Positions 1 through 7,449 of a stretch of 64,000 bases of DNA are shown piece after piece; the first letter of the stretch is position 1; each line of letters begins with the position of its first letter. Source of the DNA: Bowmanella dokdonensis (GTDB taxonomy: Bacteria > Pseudomonadota > Gammaproteobacteria > Enterobacterales > Alteromonadaceae); the NCBI RefSeq assembly GCF_017254865.1, contig NZ_JAFKCV010000001.1, forward strand, positions 496,001-560,000, written 5' to 3'. The notes under the pieces are model-generated. The model made no database searches. It was not told the DNA's origin and saw only the letters and a list, made by a program, of their open reading frames with translations. The position numbers and the translations under genes were made by a program.

Positions 1-1121
1 GCCCAGATAATGCCGTTAAGGGCCCCCACCGCCAATTCCTTGCTGATCAGCCAGCGCCGGTTACTGGGGCTCACATGACCCAGGGCCATACCGCGGATCA
101 CCAGGGTCAGGGTCTGATTGCCGGCTACCCCGCCCATGCTGGGGACGATGGTGTTAAGGATGGCCAGCACCGCCAACTGACTTAAGGTTTCCTCGAACAT
201 ATCACTGACCATGGCGGCCAGCAGGGCGGTGACCAGGTTGACCCCCAGCCAGATGGAACGCCTCCCGGTACTTTTCATCACCGGCGCAAAGGTATCTTCC
301 TCATCATCCAGACCGGCCATGCTCATCATACTGTGCTCGGCTTCTTCGCGGATAATGTCCACCACGTCATCGATGGTGATCCGGCCAAGCAGATGGTCCT
401 CGGCGTCCACCACCGGCGCGGAAATCCAGTTATAGCGTTCGAACAGTTTGGCCACTTCGCCTTCGGGCATATCCACCGGGATGGTTTCGGCATCCTCGTC
501 CATCAGCTCTTCCACTGTCATATCCGAGGTGGCGGTCAACAGGCGAATCACCGGCACTATGCCTATGAGCTTGTCATGGCGGTTGACCACATAGAAGGCA
601 TCGGTGTCCTCGGGTATTTCACCCTTAAGGCGCAGATAACGCAGGATCACATCCACCGTCACCTCGGGGCGCAGGGTGATGGTGTCGGTATTCATGATAA
701 AACCGGCGGTGCCCTCGCCGAATGACAGGGCCTGCTCGGCGCGCACTCTGTCCTGCTCGTCCATGGACTGCAGCACCTGCTGGAAGATGGCATCGGGCAG
801 CCCGCGCAACAACTCGGCCAGGTCGTCCGTATCCATGTCTTCCAGGGCGCCGGCGAGCTTTTCCGGCATCATCTGGCGGATAATGCCGTTGCGCACATCC
901 TCAGACAGTTCCTCCAGCACATCGCCGTGGAATTCAGGATCAATCAGTTGCCACAACACCGCCCGGGTCTTGGCCGGAGTGGACTCCAGCATAAAGGCCA
1001 CATCCGGCGCCGGCATATGGTGGAGCATCTTACGCACATGCACATACATGCCGCTGGACAGGGCATCATTGATGGCCTGCAACTGCTGGTATGAGGATTG
1101 CGATTCGAAGGTCTCTGCCAT
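1..1121 (-). CDS. mgtE: Magnesium transporter MgtE, 3' part missing at window edge
   Basis: This is a channel-like inner-membrane Mg2+ importer gated by cytoplasmic Mg2+ binding. About 373 residues are visible; the C-terminal membrane helices lie outside the window. Residues 1-130 form the acidic, helical MgtE N domain. Residues 135-260 form a CBS pair, with a typical ITIDDVVDII end. The first membrane helices follow from about 288, including the family motif SMGGVAGNQ at 328-336. The ATG at 1121 is chosen because an in-frame TAA lies six codons upstream; no clear Shine-Dalgarno precedes it. In related gammaproteobacteria mgtE often sits next to npr, but here 6.3 kb separates them. The family assignment is secure; the break is only the window boundary. 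Confidence 0.95.
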   Translation of the reverse strand, partial: MAETFESQSSYQQLQAINDALSSGMYVHVRKMLHHMPAPDVAFMLESTPAKTRAVLWQLIDPEFHGDVLEELSEDVRNGIIRQMMPEKLAGALEDMDTDDLAELLRGLPDAIFQQVLQSMDEQDRVRAEQALSFGEGTAGFIMNTDTITLRPEVTVDVILRYLRLKGEIPEDTDAFYVVNRHDKLIGIVPVIRLLTATSDMTVEELMDEDAETIPVDMPEGEVAKLFERYNWISAPVVDAEDHLLGRITIDDVVDIIREEAEHSMMSMAGLDDEEDTFAPVMKSTGRRSIWLGVNLVTALLAAMVSDMFEETLSQLAVLAILNTIVPSMGGVAGNQTLTLVIRGMALGHVSPSNRRWLISKELAVGALNGIIW

Positions 1122-1232
1122 GGGTGGGTATGCAACTTATTGATTTTCTGCTGTTAGTCTAGTGGAAGACAGCACCAAGGTCAGCAGGAATCTTGGTCCG
1201 ACAACTTTAGCATGCAGAGCATGACCGTTTTG

Positions 1233-2102
1233 CTAGCCGGGCGGGGAAGTGGGGTGTCTGTCTTTAAGCAGCCAACGGTTTACCGGTAATGCCAGCAGGA
1301 TAATGCCGCCGCCAATACTCAGGCGCAGCAGGTCGGCATCACGGTTCCAGATCAGCAGGTTCACCAGGATCCCGGCCGGGATCAGCAGGTTATTCATGAT
1401 TGCCAGGGTACCCACATCCACCTGAGTGGCACCCTTGTTCCAGCCGAAATACCCCAGCCCCGAGGCTATCAGACCCAGATAAATCAGAATCCCCCATTGC
1501 TCCGCCGTAGCGGGCAGTTTGCCGCCGTCCCCGAACAGGGCAAAGCTGACGCAAGCCACCAGGGCAGCACCGACAAAGAACCAGCCGAACACCTGGTGCT
1601 GGGGCAGGGCCAGCGACGAGGCCGTGCGTTTATACAGTACCTGGCCGGTGGCAAAGCACAGGTTGGCGCCCTGAACGATGAAAAAGCCGGCGATAAAATC
1701 ACCTGTGATACCGTCATAACGAATGGCAGCTGCCCCTGCGGTGGCGATGGCGGCGGATAACAGGAAGTTGAAGCGAAGGTGCCTGTCCATAAGGTCGTTT
1801 ACCAGAGTCACATACAAAGGTGTCATCACGGTAAACAGCAGCACTTCGGGCACGCTGAGATATAAAAAAGCATGGTAATAAAAGCCGTACATCACACCGA
1901 GCTGGATAGCGCCGATCAGCATCAGTTTGAGAATCAGGGCCCGGCCAAGACCCACCACTTTGAGAAACGGCAGAAACACCAGCATCGCCAGCAGGACCCG
2001 GGTCAGCACCGAAAACCAGGGATCCACCTGTCCGGCCAGGTAGACGCCAATCAGGCTGAAGGAAAAAGCCCATAACAGGGTGACTGCCAGAAGAAATGCC
2101 AA
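1233..2102 (-). CDS. DMT-superfamily (EamA) transporter
   Basis: The product is 289 residues of almost continuous hydrophobic segments, consistent with ten membrane helices in two EamA repeats (about 1-130 and 140-275). It belongs to the drug/metabolite transporter superfamily, which exports or exchanges amino acids, amines and other small metabolites; the substrate cannot be read from sequence. The second repeat ends with the usual small basic tail. The start is TTG at 2102, supported by GAGGT about eight bases upstream. It is transcribed alone, divergent from the PEP-CTERM gene and in the same direction as mgtE. It is part of the accessory-looking block between mgtE and npr. Confidence 0.85.
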   Translation of the reverse strand: MAFLLAVTLLWAFSFSLIGVYLAGQVDPWFSVLTRVLLAMLVFLPFLKVVGLGRALILKLMLIGAIQLGVMYGFYYHAFLYLSVPEVLLFTVMTPLYVTLVNDLMDRHLRFNFLLSAAIATAGAAAIRYDGITGDFIAGFFIVQGANLCFATGQVLYKRTASSLALPQHQVFGWFFVGAALVACVSFALFGDGGKLPATAEQWGILIYLGLIASGLGYFGWNKGATQVDVGTLAIMNNLLIPAGILVNLLIWNRDADLLRLSIGGGIILLALPVNRWLLKDRHPTSPPG

Positions 2103-2459
2103 AGTTACTACCTCGTTTATTGGTTAGCGCCGGGCGAGCATCTTACTCTTTTGCCCCCCTCCAGTAACAGATGGGCTCGCTACTTAATCCTTGGCAGGAT
2201 GGTTCTGGATCCGGGCCGGTTGGCCACCCGGCAGAGAGTGAACCATCGTCATCTGGATTGACATGACACTTTGTCGACATTTGTACCCGCTAATAACAAG
2301 AACTTGATTGTCAGCTATTTTTACATACTCCGCCTGCTCTCTCTGTTAAATTCAAGTGAAAGTTATATAAAACAATAGGATAGAGTTTATTTTTGTTCTG
2401 GCCCGATAATTGCCATAACCAGGTGTGCGACAATAATCCCCTGTTTGGAGTAGTGAAGT
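2103..2459. other. Divergent intergenic region, EamA gene / PEP-CTERM gene
   Basis: This 357-bp region separates two divergent genes. Its right-hand part is AT-rich (about 2290-2400) and ends in the sigma-54-type promoter annotated separately. The AT-rich stretch could hold an upstream activator site and bending sequence, but no specific operator was recognised. Nothing coding is visible. Confidence 0.6.
2399..2414 (+). promoter_or_regulatory. Sigma-54 (RpoN) -24/-12 promoter of the PEP-CTERM gene
   Basis: TGGCCCG (2399-2405), four bases, then TTGCC (2410-2414) matches the sigma-54 consensus TGGCACG-N4-TTGCA closely. The invariant GG (2400-2401) and GC (2412-2413) are exactly 12 bp apart. 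The predicted transcript starts near 2425, about 35 bases before the ATG at 2460, with GGAG in front of the start codon. RpoN control of PEP-CTERM genes through the PrsK/PrsR two-component pair is known in other bacteria, which supports the call. A bacterial enhancer-binding protein would be required. Confidence 0.7.
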
Positions 2460-2978
2460 ATGTCTAAGTTAAGAAGTTTGCTGGCAGTGACCACGCTGCT
2501 GTGTTCCTTCCTTGGTTTTTCCCAACAAGCCAATGCCACAATCATCACCGATCCTCTGGAAGATCTGATCGTAAGTCAGGGCGATCTGGACTGGATTTGG
2601 GCCTCCCCCTGTGATGGCGGGTGCAGTCAGTTGGTTACAGACTGGCAGTATGCCGGTGGCCTTTATGACGATGCTCTGAACACGCAACTGGCCGTGGGTG
2701 TGTGGCGGTTTGCCACCGATTTGGAGTTTGCCGGTCTCCCCGATGTATATGCATTCCAGAATAAATGTGCTTCCAGCTATTTTGACAACACTTATAACCA
2801 TTGTGACTTCGGTGACCTGACCGGCGGATATATTTCTAACGTTCCCACTGGTGGCGTTAATGAGTTGCTGCTGGTGAGAAGCACCAACCTGGTCAGCGCT
2901 CAGGTCAGTGAGCCGGCCGCCCTGACGTTATTTGCTTTGGGCTTGCTGGGCATCGCTGCCCGTCGCCGCCAGAAGTAG
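2460..2978 (+). CDS. PEP-CTERM sorting-domain protein (exosortase substrate)
   Basis: This is a 172-residue secreted protein. It has a Sec signal peptide (residues 1-26, ending near ANA), a middle domain rich in aromatic and acidic residues with a few cysteines (CDGGC near 51-55), and a C-terminal sorting signal. That signal is SEPAALTLF at about 149, one hydrophobic helix, then ARRRQK. The family normally begins this tripartite signal with PEP; here the first residue is Ser. Exosortase EpsH/XrtA-type enzymes recognise such tails in exopolysaccharide-producing bacteria, so exosortase and EPS genes are expected elsewhere in the genome. The middle domain was not recognised. It is a single-gene unit with its own sigma-54 promoter and terminator. 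Confidence 0.85.
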   Translation: MSKLRSLLAVTTLLCSFLGFSQQANATIITDPLEDLIVSQGDLDWIWASPCDGGCSQLVTDWQYAGGLYDDALNTQLAVGVWRFATDLEFAGLPDVYAFQNKCASSYFDNTYNHCDFGDLTGGYISNVPTGGVNELLLVRSTNLVSAQVSEPAALTLFALGLLGIAARRRQK

Positions 2979-3003
2979 CCTTATCGTTTCTGAAGATCTC
3001 TGC

Positions 3004-3027
3004 AAAGCCCGTTCTTACGGGCTTTTT
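3004..3027 (+). terminator. Rho-independent terminator of the PEP-CTERM gene
   Basis: The stem AAAGCCCG / CGGGCTTT (3004-3011 and 3018-3025) encloses a 6-base loop and is followed by further T residues, 26 bases after the stop codon. Confidence 0.85.
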
Positions 3028-3161
3028 CATGCCTGGCTGATAGCCTGAAACTGATCCGCAGGCTCACTGCCTGAGCTCATCTACCATTGTCTATTAGCGA
3101 TCTGAGATAAGACCGGATACAGTCCAGCGTTGGATGAACCCAACTGATAACCTAAATCCTC

Positions 3162-4073
3162 ATGGAAAACTTTATCCTGGTGCTGATCTATATCCTGATT
3201 GGCACCCAACTGCGCAGACTGCCTCAGTTTCCGGCCGAAACGGGTCAGGTGTTGAATCAGTATGTGCTGTATGTGGCGCTGCCGGCGTTGATCCTGCAGA
3301 AAATGCCCTTACTGGAATTCTCCTCCCAGCTTTGGCTGCCTGCAGTGCTGCCCTGGGTATTGTTGTTGATCGTGATGGGGCTGGTGTTACTGGCCGGCAG
3401 AATCTGGCAATGGGACAGAAACCTGGTGGCGGCGTTGCTGGTGGTGTTGCCACTGGGTAATACCTCTTTTCTTGGCTATCCCCTGATTGAGGCGTTTTAC
3501 GGTGAGCGGGCGCTTCCTTATGCCATCATCTACGACCAGATTGGCTCCTTTATCGCCCTGGCAACTTATTCCACTATCCTGGCCACCTGGTACAATCCCC
3601 ATGCCAGGCGTCCCACCGTCGGACAGATCACCTTCAAAGTGCTGGCGTTTCCCTCCTTTATCGCCATGCTGCTGGGACTGGCCGTCAAAGGCTGGCCTTA
3701 CCCGGCATTTTTGCAGCTGTTTATCGACAGCCTGGCGGTGACACTGGTGCCCGTGATCATGGTCGCCGTAGGGTTTCAGTTTCGCCTGCGCCTGGAAAAG
3801 GGCGAAAGCCGGCCGCTGGTCTTTGCCCTGTCGGTCAAGTTGCTGCTGATGCCCGCCCTGGCCCTGCTCTTGTTGGCGGGCTTTAGCCCCGAGCCGCTGC
3901 TGATGCAGGTCAGTGTGTTGCAGGCGGGTATGCCTCCTATGGTCTCGGCAGGGGCCCTGGCCATAGGTGCAGCTCTGGCACCGAGAATGGTAGCCACTCT
4001 GATTGGCCTGGGACTGGTGCTGAGCTTTGTGACCCTGCCCCTGTGGGTATGGTTGCTTGAGAGGCTTGCCTGA
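3162..4073 (+). CDS. AEC-family (auxin efflux carrier-like) transporter
   Basis: This 303-residue integral membrane protein has about ten predicted helices in two five-helix halves, separated by a basic cytoplasmic loop near residue 150 (NPHARRPT). Small-residue and proline motifs (LPLGNTSFLGYP near 88-99, GMPPMVSAGALA near 264-275) match the bacterial AEC family (PF03547), secondary carriers that often move organic acids. The substrate is not predictable. It leads a tight group: the GNAT gene starts one base after its stop, and cupin and DUF1272 genes follow, so the four are probably co-transcribed. Confidence 0.85.
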   Translation: MENFILVLIYILIGTQLRRLPQFPAETGQVLNQYVLYVALPALILQKMPLLEFSSQLWLPAVLPWVLLLIVMGLVLLAGRIWQWDRNLVAALLVVLPLGNTSFLGYPLIEAFYGERALPYAIIYDQIGSFIALATYSTILATWYNPHARRPTVGQITFKVLAFPSFIAMLLGLAVKGWPYPAFLQLFIDSLAVTLVPVIMVAVGFQFRLRLEKGESRPLVFALSVKLLLMPALALLLLAGFSPEPLLMQVSVLQAGMPPMVSAGALAIGAALAPRMVATLIGLGLVLSFVTLPLWVWLLERLA

Positions 4074-4074
4074 G

Positions 4075-4539
4075 ATGATCAAGATTAGATCCGCCCGGCC
4101 TGAAGAGGCAGAGGAATTAAGTAAGCTGGCGCTCCGCTCGAAGGGGTATTGGTCCTATTCCGCAGATTTTCTGGCCGCCTGCGAGGAAGAATTGCGGGTA
4201 AGCTCTGCCCAGTTGTCCGATTCACACTGGCATTGCCTGGTCGCCGAGCTCGATTCTGAGTTACTTGGCTATGCGTTGCTTGATGGGCGGCTGTCCCAGA
4301 ACTGGGAGCTGGAGGCGCTGTTTGTGGAGCCGGACTGGATTGGCAAGGGCATTGGTCGGCGACTGATGGACGCAGTGAAAGAACTGATGCGCCAGACCGG
4401 TGTCACCCGGCTGGTTATCCAGGGCGACCCGAATGCCGATGCTTTTTATCTGGCCGCAGGCGCCCGGCAGATAGGCCAGCGTGAATCGGCCAGTATCAAG
4501 GGGCGTGTTTTGCCGCTGTTCGAATTAACAGTCAGTTAA
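4075..4539 (+). CDS. GNAT-family N-acetyltransferase
   Basis: The product has 154 residues with the GNAT fold. It starts with a beta strand (IKIRSARPEEAEEL), and the acetyl-CoA pyrophosphate loop is IGKGIGRRL near 92-100, matching the family pattern R/Q-x-x-G-x-G/A. A late NADAFYLAAGA segment matches motif B. It should transfer an acetyl group from acetyl-CoA to an amine; the acceptor is unknown. The ATG at 4075 is preferred to upstream in-frame TTG codons because it lies directly behind the AEC stop codon, which suggests translational coupling. Confidence 0.85.
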   Translation: MIKIRSARPEEAEELSKLALRSKGYWSYSADFLAACEEELRVSSAQLSDSHWHCLVAELDSELLGYALLDGRLSQNWELEALFVEPDWIGKGIGRRLMDAVKELMRQTGVTRLVIQGDPNADAFYLAAGARQIGQRESASIKGRVLPLFELTVS

Positions 4540-4551
4540 AGGGGAGAGGTC

Positions 4552-4863
4552 ATGCAGGTGATTCGCAGTCAGGAGTTTACCGCCCATAGGGCATGGGGAG
4601 CGCTGGATATTGCCAGTATGAACGGCATTACTACCCGTTTGCACTGGACTGACAAAGCCTATCAGTGGCATGTGAATGAAGGGGAAGAGGTGTTTGTGGT
4701 GCTGGACGGGGACGTGGAGATGCAGACCCGTCAACAAGGACAGGAGACCTCCACTGTGCTCAGGCCGGGCGATATTTTCCATGCTTCATCGGGACTGGAG
4801 CACAGGGCCATTCCCCTTGGCGAAGCCAGGATTCTGGTGATTGAGTATATGGGCAGTATCTGA
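4552..4863 (+). CDS. Cupin-domain protein
   Basis: This 103-residue protein is a single small beta-barrel. Cupin motif 1 is seen around WHVNEGEEVFVVLDGDVE (about 41-58) and motif 2 around LRPGDIFHASSGLEHRA (about 72-88), giving a probable metal site of His and Glu residues. The function of this subfamily is unknown; it could be an isomerase, dioxygenase or sensor-like binding protein. A strong ribosome site, AGGGGAGAGG, precedes the ATG. Its TGA overlaps the DUF1272 ATG by one base, so the two are almost certainly co-translated. Confidence 0.85.
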   Translation: MQVIRSQEFTAHRAWGALDIASMNGITTRLHWTDKAYQWHVNEGEEVFVVLDGDVEMQTRQQGQETSTVLRPGDIFHASSGLEHRAIPLGEARILVIEYMGSI

Positions 4864-5171
4864 TGCTGGCCCTTCGTCCCAATTGTGAAGGCTGTGACAG
4901 GGATCTGCCGCCTGATGGCACAGAGGCGATGATTTGCAGCTATGAATGTACCTACTGTCGCTCCTGTGTGGACAAGATATTGGCAAACGTCTGCCCCAAC
5001 TGCGGGGGCGGCTTTTGTCCACGGCCCATCCGGCCAACCAAGGCGTACCGGCCCGGCGTGAGTCTTGGCCATCAGCCTGCCTCAGAAACAAGGGTGCTAA
5101 GCCGCTACAGTAAAGCGGAAATGCAGGAATTTGCCCAAAGCCTTAAACGTATTCCGCCACAGCAAAGATAA
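4863..5171 (+). CDS. DUF1272-type cysteine-rich protein
   Basis: The product is 102 residues. Its first 55 residues carry nine cysteines, several in CxxC pairs (C8/C11, C29/C32/C35, C44/C47, C52), suggesting a compact zinc-binding fold. The pattern matches the DUF1272 family of small cytosolic proteins with no assigned role. The C-terminal 45 residues are an unremarkable polar extension. It is the last gene of the AEC/GNAT/cupin group, starts with a 1-base overlap with the cupin gene, and ends 14 bases from the convergent nuclease gene with no space for a terminator. Confidence 0.8.
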   Translation: MLALRPNCEGCDRDLPPDGTEAMICSYECTYCRSCVDKILANVCPNCGGGFCPRPIRPTKAYRPGVSLGHQPASETRVLSRYSKAEMQEFAQSLKRIPPQQR

Positions 5172-5185
5172 GAGCGATTGGTAAA

Positions 5186-5953
5186 CTAACAGCCCAATAA
5201 CCGGCTAAGACTGCCCAGTTGTCCTTCAACAGCTGCCTCCAGTTCGGGAGGCAAAGTGGGCAACAGGTTCAGGCCGCTGCGGGTTTCCACTTCATCCACT
5301 GTGACTTGTGCATAGCAGAAGCTGTCCTGGCGGCTGGCATTTTGGTGCAGGACAAACGCTGACGCTTGCAGTCCCTGCACAGGGTTTGTCATCACGACTT
5401 TAAAGTAGCCGCTGGGGACACTGTGCTCCTCATCGGCGCCGGGTAGCTCGCCAAAAAAGCTTTCGTATAAGGGGCCGCTGACCACATAAACGTCCTGACC
5501 GGTGCGGGCGAGATCCCTGACCGCCGATTCCAGCCTGACCCAGGGTCCCTGATTAAGAGCGGATGACTGCGGGGTGATATTGGAAAGATAATTGGTCTGC
5601 GCCCAGTCTGGCGTATTGCTGAAACTGGCCAGCGGCACCTGATGACCCCGGTCGGTTCCCAATACCGCATGCGCATCTTTATAGTCACCGGTTTCCAGAG
5701 TGTGCTCAGGGGCAAGGTCAGGATCGGCTTTCCAGTATCGCCGGCGGCTGGGACCATCGATGGTGGAAGCCGTGACTTTATAGGCCACCCAATCGGCAAG
5801 TTTGGTTTGTGGGTTATTATGCAGAGTATAGATACTGCGCTGCAGGACCTGGCCCGCTTTACCTGCAGGACACTGGTAGAGGCAGTGCTCTGCCAGCAGA
5901 GACGAGCTGGCAAACAGACCGAACAGTGCAAACAGCTTAATGGGCAACTTCAT
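5186..5953 (-). CDS. Secreted DNA/RNA non-specific endonuclease (NUC1 family)
   Basis: This is a 255-residue exported nuclease of the Serratia/NucA beta-beta-alpha-metal type. A Sec signal peptide covers residues 1-21 (cleavage after SLLA). The catalytic DRGH motif is at 101-104 with the general-base His, and the metal-binding Asn lies in NYLSNITPQ (121-129). SSALNQGPW follows as in the family. Two cysteines near 24-28 and one at the C-terminus could form disulfides. It probably degrades extracellular nucleic acid for nutrients. It is monocistronic and converges on DUF1272. Confidence 0.9.
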   Translation of the reverse strand: MKLPIKLFALFGLFASSSLLAEHCLYQCPAGKAGQVLQRSIYTLHNNPQTKLADWVAYKVTASTIDGPSRRRYWKADPDLAPEHTLETGDYKDAHAVLGTDRGHQVPLASFSNTPDWAQTNYLSNITPQSSALNQGPWVRLESAVRDLARTGQDVYVVSGPLYESFFGELPGADEEHSVPSGYFKVVMTNPVQGLQASAFVLHQNASRQDSFCYAQVTVDEVETRSGLNLLPTLPPELEAAVEGQLGSLSRLLGC

Positions 5954-6142
5954 GGAACAACGCTTATCCGTACTTCAGATGGAAAAGCCCATGGAGCGGG
6001 CCAGGGCAGGATCTTAGCAATATTGTGCCGGGTAACGGCTTTGGTGACAATCATGCCGATGAATGCCAGGGTGTGTCGGGGCATACCTGTGGAGCAGGCT
6101 TTTTATTCCGGCTACCTTGCACTACACTCCCCCGGCGCCAAT

Positions 6143-6158
6143 GGGAGGACAGATTTTG
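6143..6158 (+). promoter_or_regulatory. Ribosome-binding site selecting a TTG start for rluF
   Basis: GGGAGGA (6143-6149) lies six bases before the in-frame TTG at 6156. An in-frame ATG at 6141 overlaps the Shine-Dalgarno sequence itself and has none of its own, so TTG is the better start. Confidence 0.7.
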
Positions 6159-6893
6159 GCTGAAGATAACGCGATCCGGCTTAATAAATTTATCAGTGAT
6201 TCAGGGTTCTGCTCCCGCCGTGAGGCGGACAAGCTCATCGAACAGAAAAGGGTCAGCATCAATGGCAAAGTGCCTGAGCTGGGTACCAAAGTGATGCCCG
6301 GCGACAAGGTGGCTGTGGATGGCAAGCCCATCGGCCACAGTGCCAAAGACAAGTCGGATCGCACCTATATTGCTTATAACAAGCCAGTAGGGGTGATCTG
6401 CACCACCGAGCGCCAGGTCAGAGGCAATATTGTCGATGCCATCGGCCATCCCGAACGCATCTTTCCCATTGGCCGACTGGATAAGGACTCCGAAGGGCTG
6501 ATTTTTCTGACCACAGATGGGGATATCGTCAATAAGATCCTGCGCGCCGGTAATGAGCACGAGAAAGAATACATCGTCACCGTCAATCAGCCCATCAGTG
6601 AGCGCTTTGTGCGTCAGATGGCCCAGGGGGTACCGATCCTGGGTACCCGTACCCAACCCTGCAAGGTTACTTTGCAGAGCAAGTTTGTGTTCAAGATAGT
6701 GCTGACACAGGGGTTAAACCGGCAAATCCGCCGTATGTGTGAATTTCTCGGCTACGAGGTGGTGAAGCTTAAGCGCCTGCGCATTATGAACGTCAAGCTT
6801 GGTAATTTGGCGGTGGGCAAATGGCGCAATCTTACCGATGAGGAAATGGAGCAGATTAACCAGTCGGTGAAGCATTCGAAGAAAACGGCTTAG
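6156..6893 (+). CDS. rluF: 23S rRNA pseudouridine(2604) synthase RluF
   Basis: This 245-residue enzyme isomerises uridine to pseudouridine in 23S rRNA (U2604 in E. coli; RluF can also act on tRNA-Tyr). An S4 RNA-binding domain occupies residues 6-60 (IRLNKFISDSGFCSRREAD). The RsuA/RluB/E/F catalytic domain follows, with GRLDKDSEGL at 106-115 and catalytic Asp109. QGLNRQIRRMCEFLGY is the conserved late motif. RluF rather than RluB is preferred from the S4 pattern and the overall length. TTG at 6156 is chosen for its ideal ribosome site. It is divergent from the nuclease gene. Confidence 0.85.
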   Translation: MAEDNAIRLNKFISDSGFCSRREADKLIEQKRVSINGKVPELGTKVMPGDKVAVDGKPIGHSAKDKSDRTYIAYNKPVGVICTTERQVRGNIVDAIGHPERIFPIGRLDKDSEGLIFLTTDGDIVNKILRAGNEHEKEYIVTVNQPISERFVRQMAQGVPILGTRTQPCKVTLQSKFVFKIVLTQGLNRQIRRMCEFLGYEVVKLKRLRIMNVKLGNLAVGKWRNLTDEEMEQINQSVKHSKKTA

Positions 6894-7444
6894 TGATTAG
6901 TTCCTGATGGCTGACGCGGCTGGGGCTTGGATCTGTCTTCTATTATACTCGCACAGAGGACGCAGGGACGCTAAGAAAGCCAGTTCAACTAATTGCCTTA
7001 GCGGCTTGGCGTTCTTTGCGCGAAAATAAACCCCTGTGGTTTTTTCAATGACCCTGACCCTTCTGACCCTATTGATCCCAAGACAGCCGGCTTCCATTTC
7101 TCTCTCCTGACTTTAGGTGAAGAGGGGGCTTTCAGCAGCCAGCGTTTTAGCTGGTGGTCTGCCTGCAATGCTGGCAGCTTAAGATCCTAGGAATAGGTAT
7201 ATAGGCATCGTTGGATTGGCGTTTGCTGACCCTCTGAGAAAGGGATTTCGAAGCGGAGCATACAGGGAAGTATTCATAACCTGTCTACAAAGGTCAATCC
7301 GAAGAGACCTGTTATAGATTAGTCAGGTGCCTCTCTGGCACTAAAGCGTCGCCGAGTGAAACAGAGAGAGGCACAAACTGACAAGTAGTCAAATCTCAGT
7401 GCTCTTCGTGTCTCTATGGTTACTCCCTAATCCGGTCTCTGACC
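6894..7444. other. 551-bp gene-free, hairpin-rich region between rluF and npr
   Basis: No credible gene is seen. The left part (about 6952-7030) carries inverted segments of the type 'cgcagagga / ttctttgcg', which resembles a mosaic repeat widespread between bacterial genes. A 12-bp direct repeat occurs at 7062-7073 and 7438-7449. Between these copies lie several stem-loops: CCAGC/GCTGG near 7139-7154, CTGCC/GGCAG near 7160-7178, ATAAC..AGGTC / GACCT..GTTAT at 7276-7315, and GTGCCTCTCT/AGAGAGGCAC at 7327-7374. It looks like remnants of small non-coding repeats rather than a decayed gene. Confidence 0.6.
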
Positions 7445-7449
7445 CTATT
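7062..7449. repeat. 12-bp direct repeat flanking a hairpin-rich segment
   Basis: TCTGACCCTATT occurs at 7062-7073 and again at 7438-7449. The second copy runs into the last codons of npr. The reverse complement, AATAGGGTCAGA, resembles a motif often seen around REP-type elements in gammaproteobacteria; that comparison is from memory. Confidence 0.6.
7327..7374. other. Nested stem-loop in intergenic region
   Basis: A perfect 10-bp outer stem (GTGCCTCTCT 7327-7336 with AGAGAGGCAC 7365-7374) encloses an inner CACT/AGTG pairing (7339-7342 with 7355-7358). No U-tract follows on either strand, so it is not a classical terminator. It could be part of a repeat element or a structured RNA. Confidence 0.55.

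Noticed and set aside
3387-4082. 231-codon Gln/His-rich open frame antisense to the AEC transporter gene
   Set aside because: The composition is the typical antisense image of a Leu/Val-rich membrane protein.
6897-7097. 66-codon open frame on the minus strand after rluF
   Set aside because: It is a translation of a repeat-like intergenic sequence (cgcagagga / ttctttgcg type), with no start context or family match.
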